The notes beneath the pieces are model-generated. The model did no database searches and was not told the DNA's origin. It worked only from the letters and a program-made list of their open reading frames with translations. Positions 21,501-31,865 of a stretch of 64,000 bases of DNA are shown here, piece after piece. The translations under genes were made by a program, and so were the position numbers. Positions within the stretch are counted from its first letter, which is position 1. The number at the start of each line of letters is the position of its first letter. Source of the stretch: Elymus sibiricus (taxonomy: Eukaryota; Streptophyta; Magnoliopsida; Poales; Poaceae). The stretch spans positions 369,397,220 to 369,461,219 of the forward strand of contig CM077671.1 in NCBI GenBank assembly GCA_039707655.1. Direction: 5' to 3'.

Positions 21501-21704
21501 CTTCTTAGGGACCATGACGACGTTCGATAACCACTCGGAGTGGTAAATCTCACGTATAAACTTGGCCGTCAAGAGACGAGCCACCTCTTCGCCGATTGCT
21601 TTTCGCTTCTCCGTTGCCGATCGACGCAAATGTTCCTTCACAGGCTTGGCCTTCGGATCAACTCTCAAGCGGTGCTCAGCCAGTTCCCTGGGTACACCAG
21701 GCAT
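18555..21704 (-). CDS. pol: E1 pol: reverse transcriptase, RNase H, second RNase H, integrase
   Basis: 1049 codons uninterrupted from the first Met; the same frame extends upstream 21 codons to an in-frame TAG at 21768-21770 that separates it from protease. Reverse transcriptase: catalytic 'YMDD' at 174-177 and 'FLDAYSRY' at 110-117 (the usual Gly is Arg here, Gly in E2, and may weaken the enzyme). A degenerate Ty3-type RNase H lies about 318-445. A second RNase H of archaeal type follows with 'FFDGSK' (Asp 462), Glu near 498, 'GDSD' (Asp 524) and Asp 575; this duplication is a Tat-lineage hallmark. Integrase has the HHCC finger (His 703/709, Cys 741/744) and DDE residues Asp 773, Asp 832, Glu 868. 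Expression would require stop readthrough or another mechanism. The C-terminus has no obvious chromodomain. Confidence 0.93.
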   Translation of the reverse strand: MPGVPRELAEHRLRVDPKAKPVKEHLRRSATEKRKAIGEEVARLLTAKFIREIYHSEWLSNVVMVPKKDKSLRMCIDFKHINRVCPKDHFPLPRIDQIVDSTAGCERLSFLDAYSRYHQIRLFGPDEIKTAFITPFGCFCYITMPFGLKNAGATFMRMIQKCLLDQIPRNIEAYMDDIVVKSRKGSDLLSDLAETFANLRRYDIKLNPTKCTFGVPGGKLLGFLVSEKGIDVNPEKIGAIIRMKRPERVHDVQKLTGCLAALSRFISRLGEKALPLYRLMKKSDTFEWTPEAEAAFVELKALLTTQPVLAAPHSKEPLLLYIAATNQVVSTVLTVEREEEGRAYKVQRPVYYISEVLTPSKQRYPHYQKLVYGIYLTAKKVAHYFQDHSISVVSDAPLSEILNNRDATGRVAKWAIELLHLDIKFEAKKAIKSQALADFLAEWIEQQQPVQLHSAHWTMFFDGSKMLNGSGAGVVLVSPKGDKLSYVLQIHFDSSNNEAEYEALLYGLRMAISLGVRRLMVYGDSDLVVNQVMKEWDVRNPAMTGYCNAVRKLEKKFEGLELHHVPRVKNQAADELAKIGSTRKPVPSNVFLEHIHSPSVQEDPFTEEPPQAKSASDPTEVDVPAVIDLVMEILVITPDWTVPYIAYILRRELPDDEDEARQIVRRSKAFTVINEQLYRESVTGVAQRCISPEEGRLILEEIHSGTCGHHASSRTIVAKAYRAGFFWPRANEMAKDIVDHCEGCQFYSNQSHKPASALKTIPLVWPFAMWGLDMVGPLRTGQSGFTHLLVAVDKFTKWIEAKPIRKLNARTAIKFIKEITFRYGVPHSIITDNGSNFDSKEFRYFCSSQGTRVDYTSVAHPQSNGQAERANGLILQGLKPRLMRDLDHAAGAWVTELPSVLWGLRTTPNRSTGRTPFFLVYGAEAILPSDILHNSPRVDLYSEDEAEQARQDGVDLLEEEREMALVRSTAYQQDLRRFHARHVKSRSFHEGDLVLRVDQQRPHKLAPAWEGPFVITKVLHNGAYHLFNLKKNIDEPRAWNADLLRRFYS

Positions 21705-21767
21705 GTCAGCGGGCTTCCATGCGAAGATGTCCCAGTTCTCACGGAGGAACTGGATGAGCTCGGCTTC

Positions 21768-24644
21768 CTATTTGCTGTCGAGTGTTGTTGAGATGTTGGT
21801 CGGGGCAGCAGTCGGATCTGTCGGATGAATGTGCACCTTCTTCACCTCTCCTGCCGACTGAAAAGCTGACTCAGAAGCGGGCTTCTTAGCACGTAACAGG
21901 TCGGCAGGGTCAGCATTTTTCTTGTATTCCTCCAACTCAACCATGGCCATCTGCTGGTCGGCGATCTTGGAGCCCTGCTGGAGGCACTCCTCAGCCCTCT
22001 GTCGATTGCCCGTGACTGTGATCACACCTTTTGGTCCAGGCATCTTCAACTTTAGATACACGTAACATGGTCGGGCCATGAAACGAGCATAAGCTGGTCG
22101 ACCAAGAATGGCATGGTAAGCACTCTGAAAGTCTACCACTTCAAATGTCAGTTTTTCCTTGCGAAAGTGCTTGTCGTCACCAAACACCACATCCAATGCT
22201 ATCTGGCCGAGTGAACGGGCCTTCTTCCCTGGGATTACTCCATGAAACTGCATATTGCTTTCACTAAGCCGGGACATCGGAATGCCCATCGCCTTAAGGG
22301 TATCAGCATACAGGATGTTCAGACCGCTCCCGCCATCCATCAAAACTTTACGGAGTCGAGTGCCCCCTACAACTGGATCCACTACCAGCGCTTGCCGCCC
22401 GGGGGTAGCAATGTGCGCAGGGTGATCTGACTGGCTGAAAGTGATAGCAGTTTGAGACCACTTGATATATGTAGGGGTAGAGGGAACCGCCATGTTAACC
22501 TCCCTGTTGATAACTTTCAGTCGACTCTTGCTCTCAACATCAGCAAAAATCAACAAGGTGGCGTTGACTTCAGGGAACTCTTCTTTCTCTTCTTCATCTT
22601 CTTTCTCAGGGTCTTTCTCACTCGACTGGCTCTCTTTGAATGACTGGATCAACAGACGGCACTGTCGAGTGGTATGCTTGGGCAATATCAAATTGCCCTC
22701 TTCGTCTTTCCTCGTGTGGATTGCACACGGTAAATCCAAAACATCAGTGCCCGACTGATTCTTTGATTTCTTTGGGGTGAATTTAGCCTTGGACTTTCCC
22801 TTATTCTTGCCTTGCGCCGCCAGGGCGGCAGCTTCTGCCTGAGCAGGGGGATCAGCTTTGCGCTTTTGTTTCCGACTTGAATTCCCACCTGCATCATTGT
22901 CGACTATTTTGGCTTTACCGCTTCGGAGGCGGTCTTCTTCTTCTCCATTGGCATACCGAGTGGCAATCTCCATCATCTTGCTCATAGAAATGTCACCGGT
23001 GCGACCAAACTTCAGGTAGAGCTCTCTGTATCTAACCCCGGCCTTGAAGGCACAAACAGCCTGATGTTCGGAAACATTCTCCACCGTGTGATGCAAGGTG
23101 GACCAGCGCTGAATGTAATCTCGCAAGGTTTCATTGGGCTTCTGGACACAGTGTTGCAAATCAATCAAACCAGCTGGACGTTTACAAGTGCCTTCAAAGG
23201 TTCTGATAAACACTCGGGCCAAATCTTCCCAGCAATAGATGCTAGAGGGAGCCAAACGATTCAACCAAGCTCTGGCCGAACCATCCAACATCAAGGACAG
23301 ATGCTTCATGGCTATGTTGTCATTACCTCCACCAATCTGTACAGCCACTCGGTAATCATCCAACCAAGTTTCAGGCTTCGATTCGCCAGAAAACTTGCTA
23401 ATTCCAGCCGCCAACCTGAAGTTGGGGGGAATCTCTGCAGAGCGAATGGCTCTGCTAAAACACTCGGGCCCAGAAACAACAGCACTGCTTCCACTCGGAT
23501 AGTCTCTGTTATAACCATCTCTGTGGGCTCTGCCTCTGTCAACCCGCCTTTGAGCAAGGACGTCCCTTGCATCGAATCCAGGATTCCGCTCATCGCCGAA
23601 CGGGCGCCTGTCATCATTGTGCCGGGGCACATATGAACCACTCCGCGGAGGAGAGAGCACTCGACGGCGGTCATCGCGGTGATAACGGGGTGCAGACTGA
23701 TCTCGCCCCTGATCTCTGTACCGGTCTTCACGATATCCTCCGCCTCTGTGACGCAAAGGTGACCCAGGACTGTGTGCCGACTGAACTGTCTCCGCCCTGG
23801 GAGAATCGCCGTGTAACCTGTTTTGTGACTGAGAAACAGCCGCATTCTGGTGCTGCGCTGCCTCAAGCAATGTCTTGATCTGCTGCAGACCTCTACCAGC
23901 CTCTGATCGTGACGGTTGAATAGACTCTGCAATTCTAGCAGCCGCTGCAACATTCAAAACTGGAGTACGAAATACCTCGACGTTATTTCGAGATCCACTC
24001 GGAAACAACTGTCGCTGCTGTCGACTGGGACGTGGTGGACGCTGCCTAGCGCGCTCGTCGAGTGCCTCCTGCATCTCTATGAGCCGAAGGCGTGTAGCCT
24101 CCATGGCTTGGGCCTCAGCAGTCGCACCGACGATGGGAGTATGGAGAACATCCTCATCCCGGCGCTGCTGATCATTCGACGTTCCACCGATCTCACGCCT
24201 GGTGTGGTTGAAGCCGGGCGGCGGACTCTGATGAGATCCAGCCATAAAAACTTCCGCCGCAGGGTCGCAGCTCTCGCACTCGGAAGGGATGTCGGACCGA
24301 TCCGACGCCGAGTCGAACACGCCGTGAAGTGACTCGGCGGGCTCGATGGCCGCAATCTGCGGGGACGAAACCTGGCGTGCCGCCTCGTGCCGCACCCAAC
24401 GCTGTAGCCGCTAGCGACCGGATCGCTTGCGACGACGAACAGCAGGAAGGGCCGACACATACGGAGTCGACGGCTGAAGGAGAAGAACGCCGCAGGAGCT
24501 TGCACAGAAGTGCGTCGCCCCGCGACTCGGGAGCGCCTCCACATCCAAAGGCGCTTCCTGGAGCCATGCCGAATCGTCGGCGATGAAGGTGAGCGCTCCG
24601 AGACGGATCTCGCTGCCCAGGAACAAGTCACCGCCGGAAGACAT
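21768..24644 (-). pseudogene. gag: E1 gag-protease with one nonsense codon
   Basis: Reads from ATG 24644 ('MSSGGDLF') to TAG 21768-21770. An in-frame TAG at 24411-24413 stops it after about 77 codons; the E2 copy has a serine codon (TCG) there, so this is a C-to-A change. Beyond it 875 codons are open. The capsid-like gag region has 'PETWLDDYRVAVQIGGGNDN' and 'KPNETLRDYIQRW'. Following basic Lys-rich sequence, the protease motif is 'VLMDGGSGLNILYA', with DGG in place of the usual D-S/T-G. The last codons before the stop, AGC AAA TAG, are identical in E2. Gag builds the virus-like particle; protease would mature Gag and Pol. Confidence 0.9.
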
Positions 24645-24692
24645 GACGAAGGAGAAAAAATGCAAACTCGCCGGAAGTCGCTTAGACGCCTG

Positions 24693-24711
24693 CCCCACGG
24701 TGGGCGCCAAC
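24693..24711 (-). other. E1 primer-binding site
   Basis: On minus, directly after the 5' LTR: GTTGGCGCCCACCGTGGGG. The TGGCGCC core would pair with a tRNA 3' end (CCA). The same 19 bases follow the 5' LTR in E2. I did not assign the tRNA. Confidence 0.8.
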
Positions 24712-25291
24712 TGTCGTGGGAACAAGCCTGACAGTAGAAGGTAGGGGTACGAAAGGAGAGGGCAGAGTCTTAGCTACGGCGAGATTGTACGCAAGAATGT
24801 GTGAGTTTAGGCCCCTCTCGTGGAGGTAACAGCCCTACGTCTCAGGTGCTCGGGAGCTTCTTGTCGAGTGTAATGCTTGCGTTGTTACAGGGGGTGCGAA
24901 CCCTTGTGCCAGAGGGGAGGGGCGGCTTATATAGAGTGCGCTACCCCTCATAAGTGTCCGGCATCCAAGGGTTAAATCGTGGTCATAAAGAGGTGTACGT
25001 TACTGGTAACGTACGCCATAAATGCTAGTAATGGTCTTGATGAATGCTGGTCCGTTAGCCTCCCTGGGGTGACTTCTGGACTCCTGTGGTCGACTGTCTT
25101 CTAATCATGTCGAGTGAAAAGGTAGTCGTCGAGTGAAAGGTATCTCCGAGTGTATATTGTCGAGTGACTTATGCTTCTTGGCTATTTCAGTTGGAGACTT
25201 CCTTGTAGCCCTTAAGCTTTCTGGGGCAGTGTCCTTAGGTAGGGTATGTAGGTCAGGCCTATGACCCTACCCTAGGTACATATCCCCATCA
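24712..25291 (-). repeat. E1 5' LTR
   Basis: 580 bp, same length as the 3' LTR, two differences seen (T for C near 24810 and G for A near 24833). TATA at 24926-24936 and the ACGT palindrome at 24995-25014. GTCCT follows at 25292-25296. Confidence 0.95.
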
Positions 25292-25296
25292 GTCCT

Positions 25297-25688
25297 AAAA
25301 TAATTAAAACGCGAGTAGCCGAGCCCTGCGTGGCAGCTAAATAAACCCGGGCATGGGTGGCCCGACCCAGTTAGCCCAACCCAAAGCCCGACGGCCGGGG
25401 CAGGCTTGGGCCTCGCTTTTCAGCCCGCAGCCCGGCCCGATGCCTAGGAAAAGCCCGTCAAACATGTATTTTTTGAGATTTTAAATAAAGAATAGGTATA
25501 ATGTTGTATTATTTAACCCTGAAATATGTTATTTATTTATTAAAACATGCAAAAATAGGCGTTTTTCCGGGCTTCGGCCTGGTCTGGGTCTGGCTCGGGC
25601 CTGGGATTTTTTTGGTTGGCCTTTGTGAAGCCCGACCCGAACCCGACCAGCCCGGAGAATGCCCAGGTCGGACGATTTTTATGTTTTG
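25297..25688. other. CCCG/GGGC-motif-rich intergenic sequence
   Basis: Two blocks rich in GCCCGACC and GGGCCTGGG (about 25355-25460 and 25565-25670, roughly inverted to each other) flank an AT-rich core. It could be a small inverted-repeat element; no duplication at its edges was found. Confidence 0.35.
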
Positions 25689-26063
25689 ACCCTTTTGCAA
25701 AAGTTTAGCCGGATCTGACCCCTATTCGAAAATATTTCGGGATCTAGCCATTTTTCTACCGTCGGAGTCAATGACGGTAGGGTATAGCTGCCTACTGTCA
25801 AGGACCCTGGCGGTAAGCAACTTATCCACGTCAGCGCAGCGCACCCTACCGTCACAAAGACTGGCGGTAGGCTGTGCAACCCTACCGTCAAGGTGCTCGG
25901 CGGTAGATGCGTACATGCACTGTATCTGATACTTAGAATTTTTTTACGATGGGGCGTGCACCCCTCCTGCCATGTGCTTCGACGATAGGCTGGTATATCC
26001 TACCGCCATCGACCAAAGCGGTAGGAAAAGGATGAGATCCGGCTAAACTTTGGCAATAGGATC
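25689..26063. mobile_element. Small inverted-repeat element with GGCGGTAGG/CCTACCG motifs (MITE-like)
   Basis: The outer ends are imperfect inverted copies: left 'TTGCAAAAGTTTAGCCGGAT' at about 25693 and right 'ATCCGGCTAAACTTTGGCAA' at about 26038. Between them the motif CTACCGTC/GACGGTAGG and the variant GGCGGTAGG recur at least eight times in both orientations. No coding capacity and no clear target-site duplication. The class is uncertain: a MITE, a MULE-like hairpin element, or a satellite-derived piece. Confidence 0.5.
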
Positions 26064-26945
26064 AAACATCAAATTTTGCGGCCCAGGTCAAAAAGATGAT
26101 CATGGACACAAGATGAGACTGCACGAACCTGCTATCCAGTTCCGCAACGATATGATAAGATCCCATCATATACCCACCACAAACTAATTTACTGGTTCCA
26201 GAAGAAACTGTACATATCCAGCTGGGCAGCAGGTAAAAAGTGTAGGATGAATCGATTCAGTAGCTGATGAGAGCGGTGTCGGCACAACGGGAGCTGGGCG
26301 TGTGGGTCCACGGGCAGTGCAGTTAATTGTAGATTCTGTGGGTCGATGAGCAGTGCCGCACAAAGGTGTCTCCGATCGGATGGCACCCTGTCCCCGGTCT
26401 GTGTAGGCACAGTCACGCACGTTGCAGCCACAGTTGTCATGCGTAGCAGCGTTGGCACGATGACCTGGGCTGGGGATTAAGATCGCCGGCGGTGAAGTTG
26501 TCAGTATATATATATGTTTAAGCAGCAGCATATTCAGCTCCAGAAAGGGAGGACAGAAGACGTGGGAGTAGCATGCCGCCGGCGTTGAGGTTGCCTTGCA
26601 CGACGGCACGCGCGGGGCCTAGACCTTGACGATTGTGTCAAGCAAACTGCAACAACAACGAACACACAAAGCTTACCAGCAAAGGCGCGCGTCGACCAGC
26701 TAGCGTGCAATTCCTTGTGGGAAAGGAAAAGGAAATTATATAAGAACTTGTATCTGATTATAGCAGAAGAAGTAAACGGTTCCGAATGGACCATCTATCC
26801 TTTTTTTTTTTGAGGGGATGGACCATCTATACATGATACAAACATATTTGTTCCTGAACTATTTCAGGATCCAACACACGCGTACGTGGCACAAGCCGAC
26901 CACGACCACCATATCCGCATCTCCGTCTCGAGCCACACCACCAGA
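26064..26945. other. No gene recognised
   Basis: A minus-strand frame of 141 codons (26184-26609) is open but shows no motif I know, and overlapping frames are equally open. A short TA microsatellite is at about 26504-26516. A mini-retroposon sits at 26786-26830. Confidence 0.4.
26786..26830 (-). repeat. Mini-retroposon: poly(A) insert with 13-bp target duplication
   Basis: ATGGACCATCTAT occurs at 26786-26798 and again at 26818-26830. The 19-bp insert between them is, on minus, CCCCTC, eleven A, then GG. A perfect duplication flanking a poly(A) tract is the footprint of LINE-type target-primed insertion, here with almost no body sequence. A second such insertion is at 32770-32819. Confidence 0.75.
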
Positions 26946-26950
26946 CATCA

Positions 26951-29900
26951 TGGATGTGTTTGGTTAGAGGGACATGCTAGGGTGGCTATGGGTATCCCCA
27001 TCCAACTGGATATGGATAGCCATTTTTTCTGTTTGGTTGGGTGGGTAAGGTTAGCCCAAGTTTTGTTTGGTTTGAAGGATGAATCATGGTTGGGGATAGC
27101 CATTGGAGTGTTTGGTTAGAGGTATGAGTAATGAATATGGGTTGTGGTGACCTTAGTTTGTAATTTTCAATATGAGGCAATAAAGTATGACATCTAACTA
27201 GTAAAAGGTCCTGGCCAACCCGCCGTTCTGGAGGGCTCTGCTTTCGCGCTGTGATTTTCGGCCGCAGGATAGAGTAACTCGAGTGCAACAGTGTTTTTTT
27301 TGGCTGCTGGCGTCTGGTCAGCCGTCGGTTTTTTTTTACGTTTGTGGCTGTTTCCAGAGTGGATGGCGGGTAGACCTCGTTAGCCGTTGCATCGAAAGAA
27401 CGAGGTGGGTTTCGCCTCGTTTCGGTGCGATTGGATTAGCGACGAAGACCGATCGGGATGGAAATATCTCCCTCGTCAGCCCTCTCTCTCTCCCGGGAAA
27501 AGATCTCTCTCCCTCGTCTCTTGCCATCCCCCTCCTCTTCCCCATGCCGCCGCCACCACTTCCCCCTCCCTCTTGGCCGCCTCGTCTCCACCACCTCCTC
27601 CTCCCCTGCCTCCGCACCCGGCTAGCACGAGGAAGAGGAACAGCAGCGAGATCCAGCAGCGACGCACAGCAGCGAGATCCAGAGTAGAGGAACAGCAGCC
27701 GATGGCTCTGCTCGCTGCTTGAGCTCCTGCACGGAGCGCACGCGGCCTGCGGTGAAACTCGGGAGGCGCAGGGAACGGCGGCTCTGCTCGCTGCTGGAGC
27801 TCCTGCACGGAGCGCACGCGGCAGCCTGCGCCGGTAACCTCGCTGTGGACGAGGAGGCGACAGCTCGGGAGGCAGGCAAGAGGCTCGCGTCGCCGCCATT
27901 CATGCGCCGGTGCTGCTGCCATGGAGGGCCTGGTTTAAGGTTCGTTGCTGTTTTCTCTTTTTTTTCCCGTTTATTTGTTCTGTCGTCTGTTGTTCACTTT
28001 CTTGCCTCTCTCTTGGATTGGCTTGAGCAGCCGCTCGATCTCGATTTTGATCTGTCCATGCTTCAATTACGTAGTTCTAATCTGGTTTTAATCTGGAAAC
28101 CAATCGAGGGAAGCTAGGTACTCTATATACTGGTAAGTGACAACTACACTTTTCCCTAACCTGGTAACTAAGTACTTAGAACGGTTCTAATCTGGGAACT
28201 ATGCAGTTCTGAAATTTGTGGCTATTAGGTACTCCTTTTATCCTGGTAAGTGGTAACTAAGCCTTCCTAATCTGACAACCAAGAACAAGTAGCCTGGCAA
28301 GTAGGTAAGCTTGCATCACAGACCAGTGAGGAGGAGGATGACGCCCGGGTTCAGCCCCGTTGGAGTTGGCATCTGCTCACAGCAAGCTGCAGATGCTATC
28401 CGTATTTTGTTCCTTTTCTCCTGTACCAAACACAGGCAGGTGCTGAGATAGGGCTGAATTATATTCAGATTCGTAGCTGCTAGGTAGTATATTTTAGCAC
28501 TAAGTTTCTTTCAAATTCTGAGCATAATTTGTGCGGAATTTCAATGTACTCCTAAAACAACAGTTGTAGCTCTTGTTTTAGGAGTTAAGCCAGAAACGGT
28601 GCTACTGTTTAGTAATAGCGAGGCTGTGAGAAGATCTATTTAACTGTGTTCAACCAAGTTAGAGACAGTTTTAGTCCCAGTCACCTTAAATAAAGTTGTA
28701 GGGAATTCTCTGTAGGTATCTGAGAATAGTTTATTTGCTGAAATCGGTTAAGCGGTTCAAAAGCTATGAACAGAACAATTAGCGACTCAGTAACTCAGTC
28801 GAAGTTTCAGCTAAACTTAGAACTGGTTATTTAGGTTTTTGCTTGAGGGAAATATTAATGTATTCATGAAATAGAGATTAAACCTTTTTTGTATGTAAGT
28901 TGATATAACTTTTATGTACTGCAGGCAGTTTGTTTAAATCCACAGAACAGTACCTTTAGTAGGCGATAGCAAGGCAGTCAGACAATCTTAATTTGGGGAA
29001 ATAAGATCAATGAAAAGATAGGTTACCTGATGATACAATTGAAAGAGAAAGGGATATGATATTTCGTCGATGATGTGAACTGCAAAAGGATGCTCTTGGT
29101 GGCAGCATCCTGGGCTTCTGAAACATGCTCAGTTCAGCTAAAAGGATGTATTGCAATTATGCAGAGAGATGGAATTGTTCGGACTCCAGTGCCACCTTCA
29201 TCAATCGATGACATGCCAAGACACTGCCACAAGAGGTACCTTCTGTTTGTCTTTTGTACTCATCTTATATGCTTTGTTGGTTTCAAACTATTTGGTATTG
29301 ATTCTTTAGGAATCTCTTGAATCACCTGATAAAGAATCAAAATCAGCACTCCCCCACTTTCTCTTTCCTTGCTGTTGTTGCATCTGGATATGCAATATAT
29401 GCTTACTTTGAGAAAGTGGAGATGGAAAGGAAGTTGTCATTCATCAAGGCATGTGCGCTGGGAAGGAAGGCGGAAGAGCAAAGCTAAAAACAGGTAAGCT
29501 GTCCATACTGGTGCAGTGAACTGATGAACTGAAATTTGCACAAGAGGTTCTCTATATGTTTGGCCACAATTTAGACATTTTTTCCTTTATTATTTCCTTT
29601 TATAGGTTCAAACAAGAAGTGCTTCGTTTATATGAAATCTCAGATTTTATAGTAGCAACTTAAGAAAGATCATATGAGTGCTAATCTAGAGGAACTTAAG
29701 AAACATAGGCAGCTCACTTTGTTAATTTCCACAACACCATTTCATTTTTATATTTAAATTGTACTTACTTGGTTTGTAAGCTCTTACAGTTTCAGTGCTT
29801 TATTTGCTCATGGAGCTATGGCTCTGTTGCGTTGGCTAAGGTTTGATTGCTTGCAGGGGTATGCCAAGGTGTAGACGCAGACTCATTGTCGATGTTGAAT

Positions 29901-31865
29901 ACCGGAGTAAGAATGATGATCAATGCTCTAATGAACCTGCATGCTGCAGCATTACTATCAGGATATATGGGTTAAGCACATACTTTTTTTGACAGTGGGT
30001 TAGACAAGTGTGGTTTTCAGGTGTAGTTGCCTATTAGTTTTTTCAGTTTTCTTGTGTTACTATTTGCTGAGTCGGAAGTTTTTTTACTTGGAAGATCGGA
30101 ACATTACCGATAGAAAAATGAGTTTTATAGCAAACCAGGTTCAGACTTCTATACTAATTTCTTGGTTACATCACCATGATGGTTGGAATATAATTAAGAC
30201 TTTGTTCCCACTGTACATGAGAAGCTGCCTTGATGATGAGATCATCTATGACAGTTATGGGTGGTGCACTGATGATTGTGAGTACCTATATAGATCACAT
30301 TAACACATGGGTTTGTCCACCATGCCCACTATCCAGTTCCACCACGGCCATGTACCATTGGCAGTGTATTTCATCTATATGTAATTAGTCAGCAATATGA
30401 CAATAGTGAGTGTACCACTGTTCTTTGGTGCTACTTATCCAATCAAACATAGTTATGTAACAAATATCTAGCCAGCATCGTTTTGCCCTGTCTACCCATG
30501 TCTTTCGTCTAGGCTGTAGCCCTAGCTGCATGCTAACCTGATCATGTAAGACACTTGTATTCTTATTCATGTATATTAGTGCCGCTATGTAGAATCATGT
30601 TTTATTTCCACTTGCATTTTGAAACAGAAGCTGGTGGACCTCACAAGCTTGTGATATTATACAGGTGGTCAACTTCTATTGTAAATTGTAAAATTAGTTG
30701 TTATGTTTATATTTTCAAGTTCACACTTAGGCGATGTTAGGATTTCATTGTACCAACAATCTGCTATTGTTTGTTCTGTACTGGGCGAGCATATATGTGC
30801 TGGCAAACCAAGTGCTTATGTACCATACTTATCTTTACCTTCTCACGCAAACTTGCTTTCTGTTTTTCTTTACTGCTTCTACAAATGTATGGTGATTAAT
30901 ACTCAAATAGATCTTCTCTCCGTTCGTGTCTTGCGCCGGGGGAATAGCCCTATCACCCTCGATCAGCATATCTGAACCACATATACCTACTCACTACTAA
31001 CATCACTTCTAACTGGCTTCTTGCGCCATCGGCGCAACCGGGTCATCTAGTGTACAATAACAATTGTAAGAGTTTAACTTTACTTCAGCACCAATACCAA
31101 ACAAACTTATCAATATATATCATACTTCAACATTTCATAAAAAAATCAAGGATAGGAAGGAGATGTAGTAGTCCCTGCGGCATAAAAAAATCAACAAAAA
31201 AAGATTAGCACTATGGACAGAAAAAGCACAGCTAGCAACTAGCAAGGTCGGTGCTGCACGCGTAGCAAGCGCAGCAAGCAGCTAGCACGGCCGGCGACGC
31301 ACGCGCAGCTCCCGCCCACGGGGCCGCATAGCACGCGAACCTGCCGGAGAGAAGCAGGGCCGGTGCAGCATGCACAGCACCCGCGCACGGGGCGCACAAC
31401 ACGCTCACCGGCCGGATTGAAGCAGTGTCGGCGCCGCCATCTGCAGGGCTACGACGGCCGCGCGGCACTCACCTGTTTTCCGCCGCCGCCATGACCTCTG
31501 CTGACAGAGAGAAGCAGGACCGGCAAGATAAGGGAGGTGCGCACTCACCGTCGTCCCCGAGCTTCGATCTCCCGCCGCCGATGCACACTCACCGTCGTCG
31601 CCGGGCTTCGATTTGCCGCCGCCGCTGCCACAGGGGAGAAGAGAGATGGAAAGGGGAAAAGAGATAGGGTTGTCTTCGCGAGCGGGGCGCGCGCGGGATG
31701 CCCATATCCGCCAGATTTTCGCGGACGCGCGGAGCCTGATTTCAGACGAATATTCCAAGCATCTGGCCATCACCATCCATACTCGCCCACTAAGCAAACG
31801 ACTGCTATCCACATAAAAACGGCTATCCCTGTCCCAGGGATAGCCCAGCATCCAAACACATCCCA
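26951..31865. mobile_element. TIR transposon (about 1.06 kb) split by a Helitron
   Basis: Left end TGGATGTGTTTGGT and right end, inverted, TGGGATGTGTTTGG match apart from one inserted G. Both sides carry CATCA (26946-26950 and 31866-31870). Removing the Helitron leaves 242 + 815 bp. Near the right end is a perfect 11-bp-arm hairpin of GGCTATCCCTG at about 31830-31854, and related GGATAGCC motifs occur near the left end. The GTGTTTGG terminus recalls grass Harbinger or hAT elements but a 5-bp duplication fits neither, so the class is left open. No transposase visible; minus-strand frames at 31405-31896 are GC-rich and unrecognised. Confidence 0.55.
27193..31050 (+). mobile_element. Non-autonomous Helitron
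   Basis: The 5' end begins TCTAACTAGTAAAAGG after an A at 27192. The 3' end is a hairpin TTGCGCC-ATC-GGCGCAA (about 31020-31036), ten bases later CTAG at 31047-31050, then T at 31051. This is the Helitron plan: 5'-TC, 3' hairpin plus CTRR, insertion between A and T, no duplication. The interior lacks a Rep/helicase ORF. Its left part (27450-27900) is GC-rich with CT runs, like a 5' UTR and first exon, followed by intron-like AT-rich DNA with short open segments (29075-29320, 30010-30303), suggesting captured gene pieces that I do not recognise. A 76-bp partial duplication occurs at 27705 and 27781. Confidence 0.8.

Larger units (their letters stand above)
11755..25291 (-). mobile_element. E1: complete Tat-lineage Ty3/gypsy LTR retrotransposon
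   Basis: Two 580-bp LTRs (11755-12334 and 24712-25291) flank about 12.4 kb of internal DNA; the 5-bp duplication GTCCT lies on both sides (11750-11754, 25292-25296). Sense is minus. From its 5' end: LTR, primer-binding site, gag-protease, in-frame TAG, reverse transcriptase/RNase H/second RNase H/integrase, a 142-bp tandem array, a spliced gene on the opposite strand, polypurine tract, LTR. The second RNase H and the extra antisense gene fit the Tat lineage. I counted 2 differences between LTRs (0.34%), so insertion is very recent: about 0.13 My at an assumed 1.3e-8 per site per year. One nonsense codon in gag makes this copy probably defective in trans-independent movement. Confidence 0.95.

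Noticed and set aside
27336..27922. Overlapping 100-187-codon frames on both strands in the Helitron's GC-rich part
   Set aside because: Simple CT/GC-rich composition makes all frames open; none shows a family motif.
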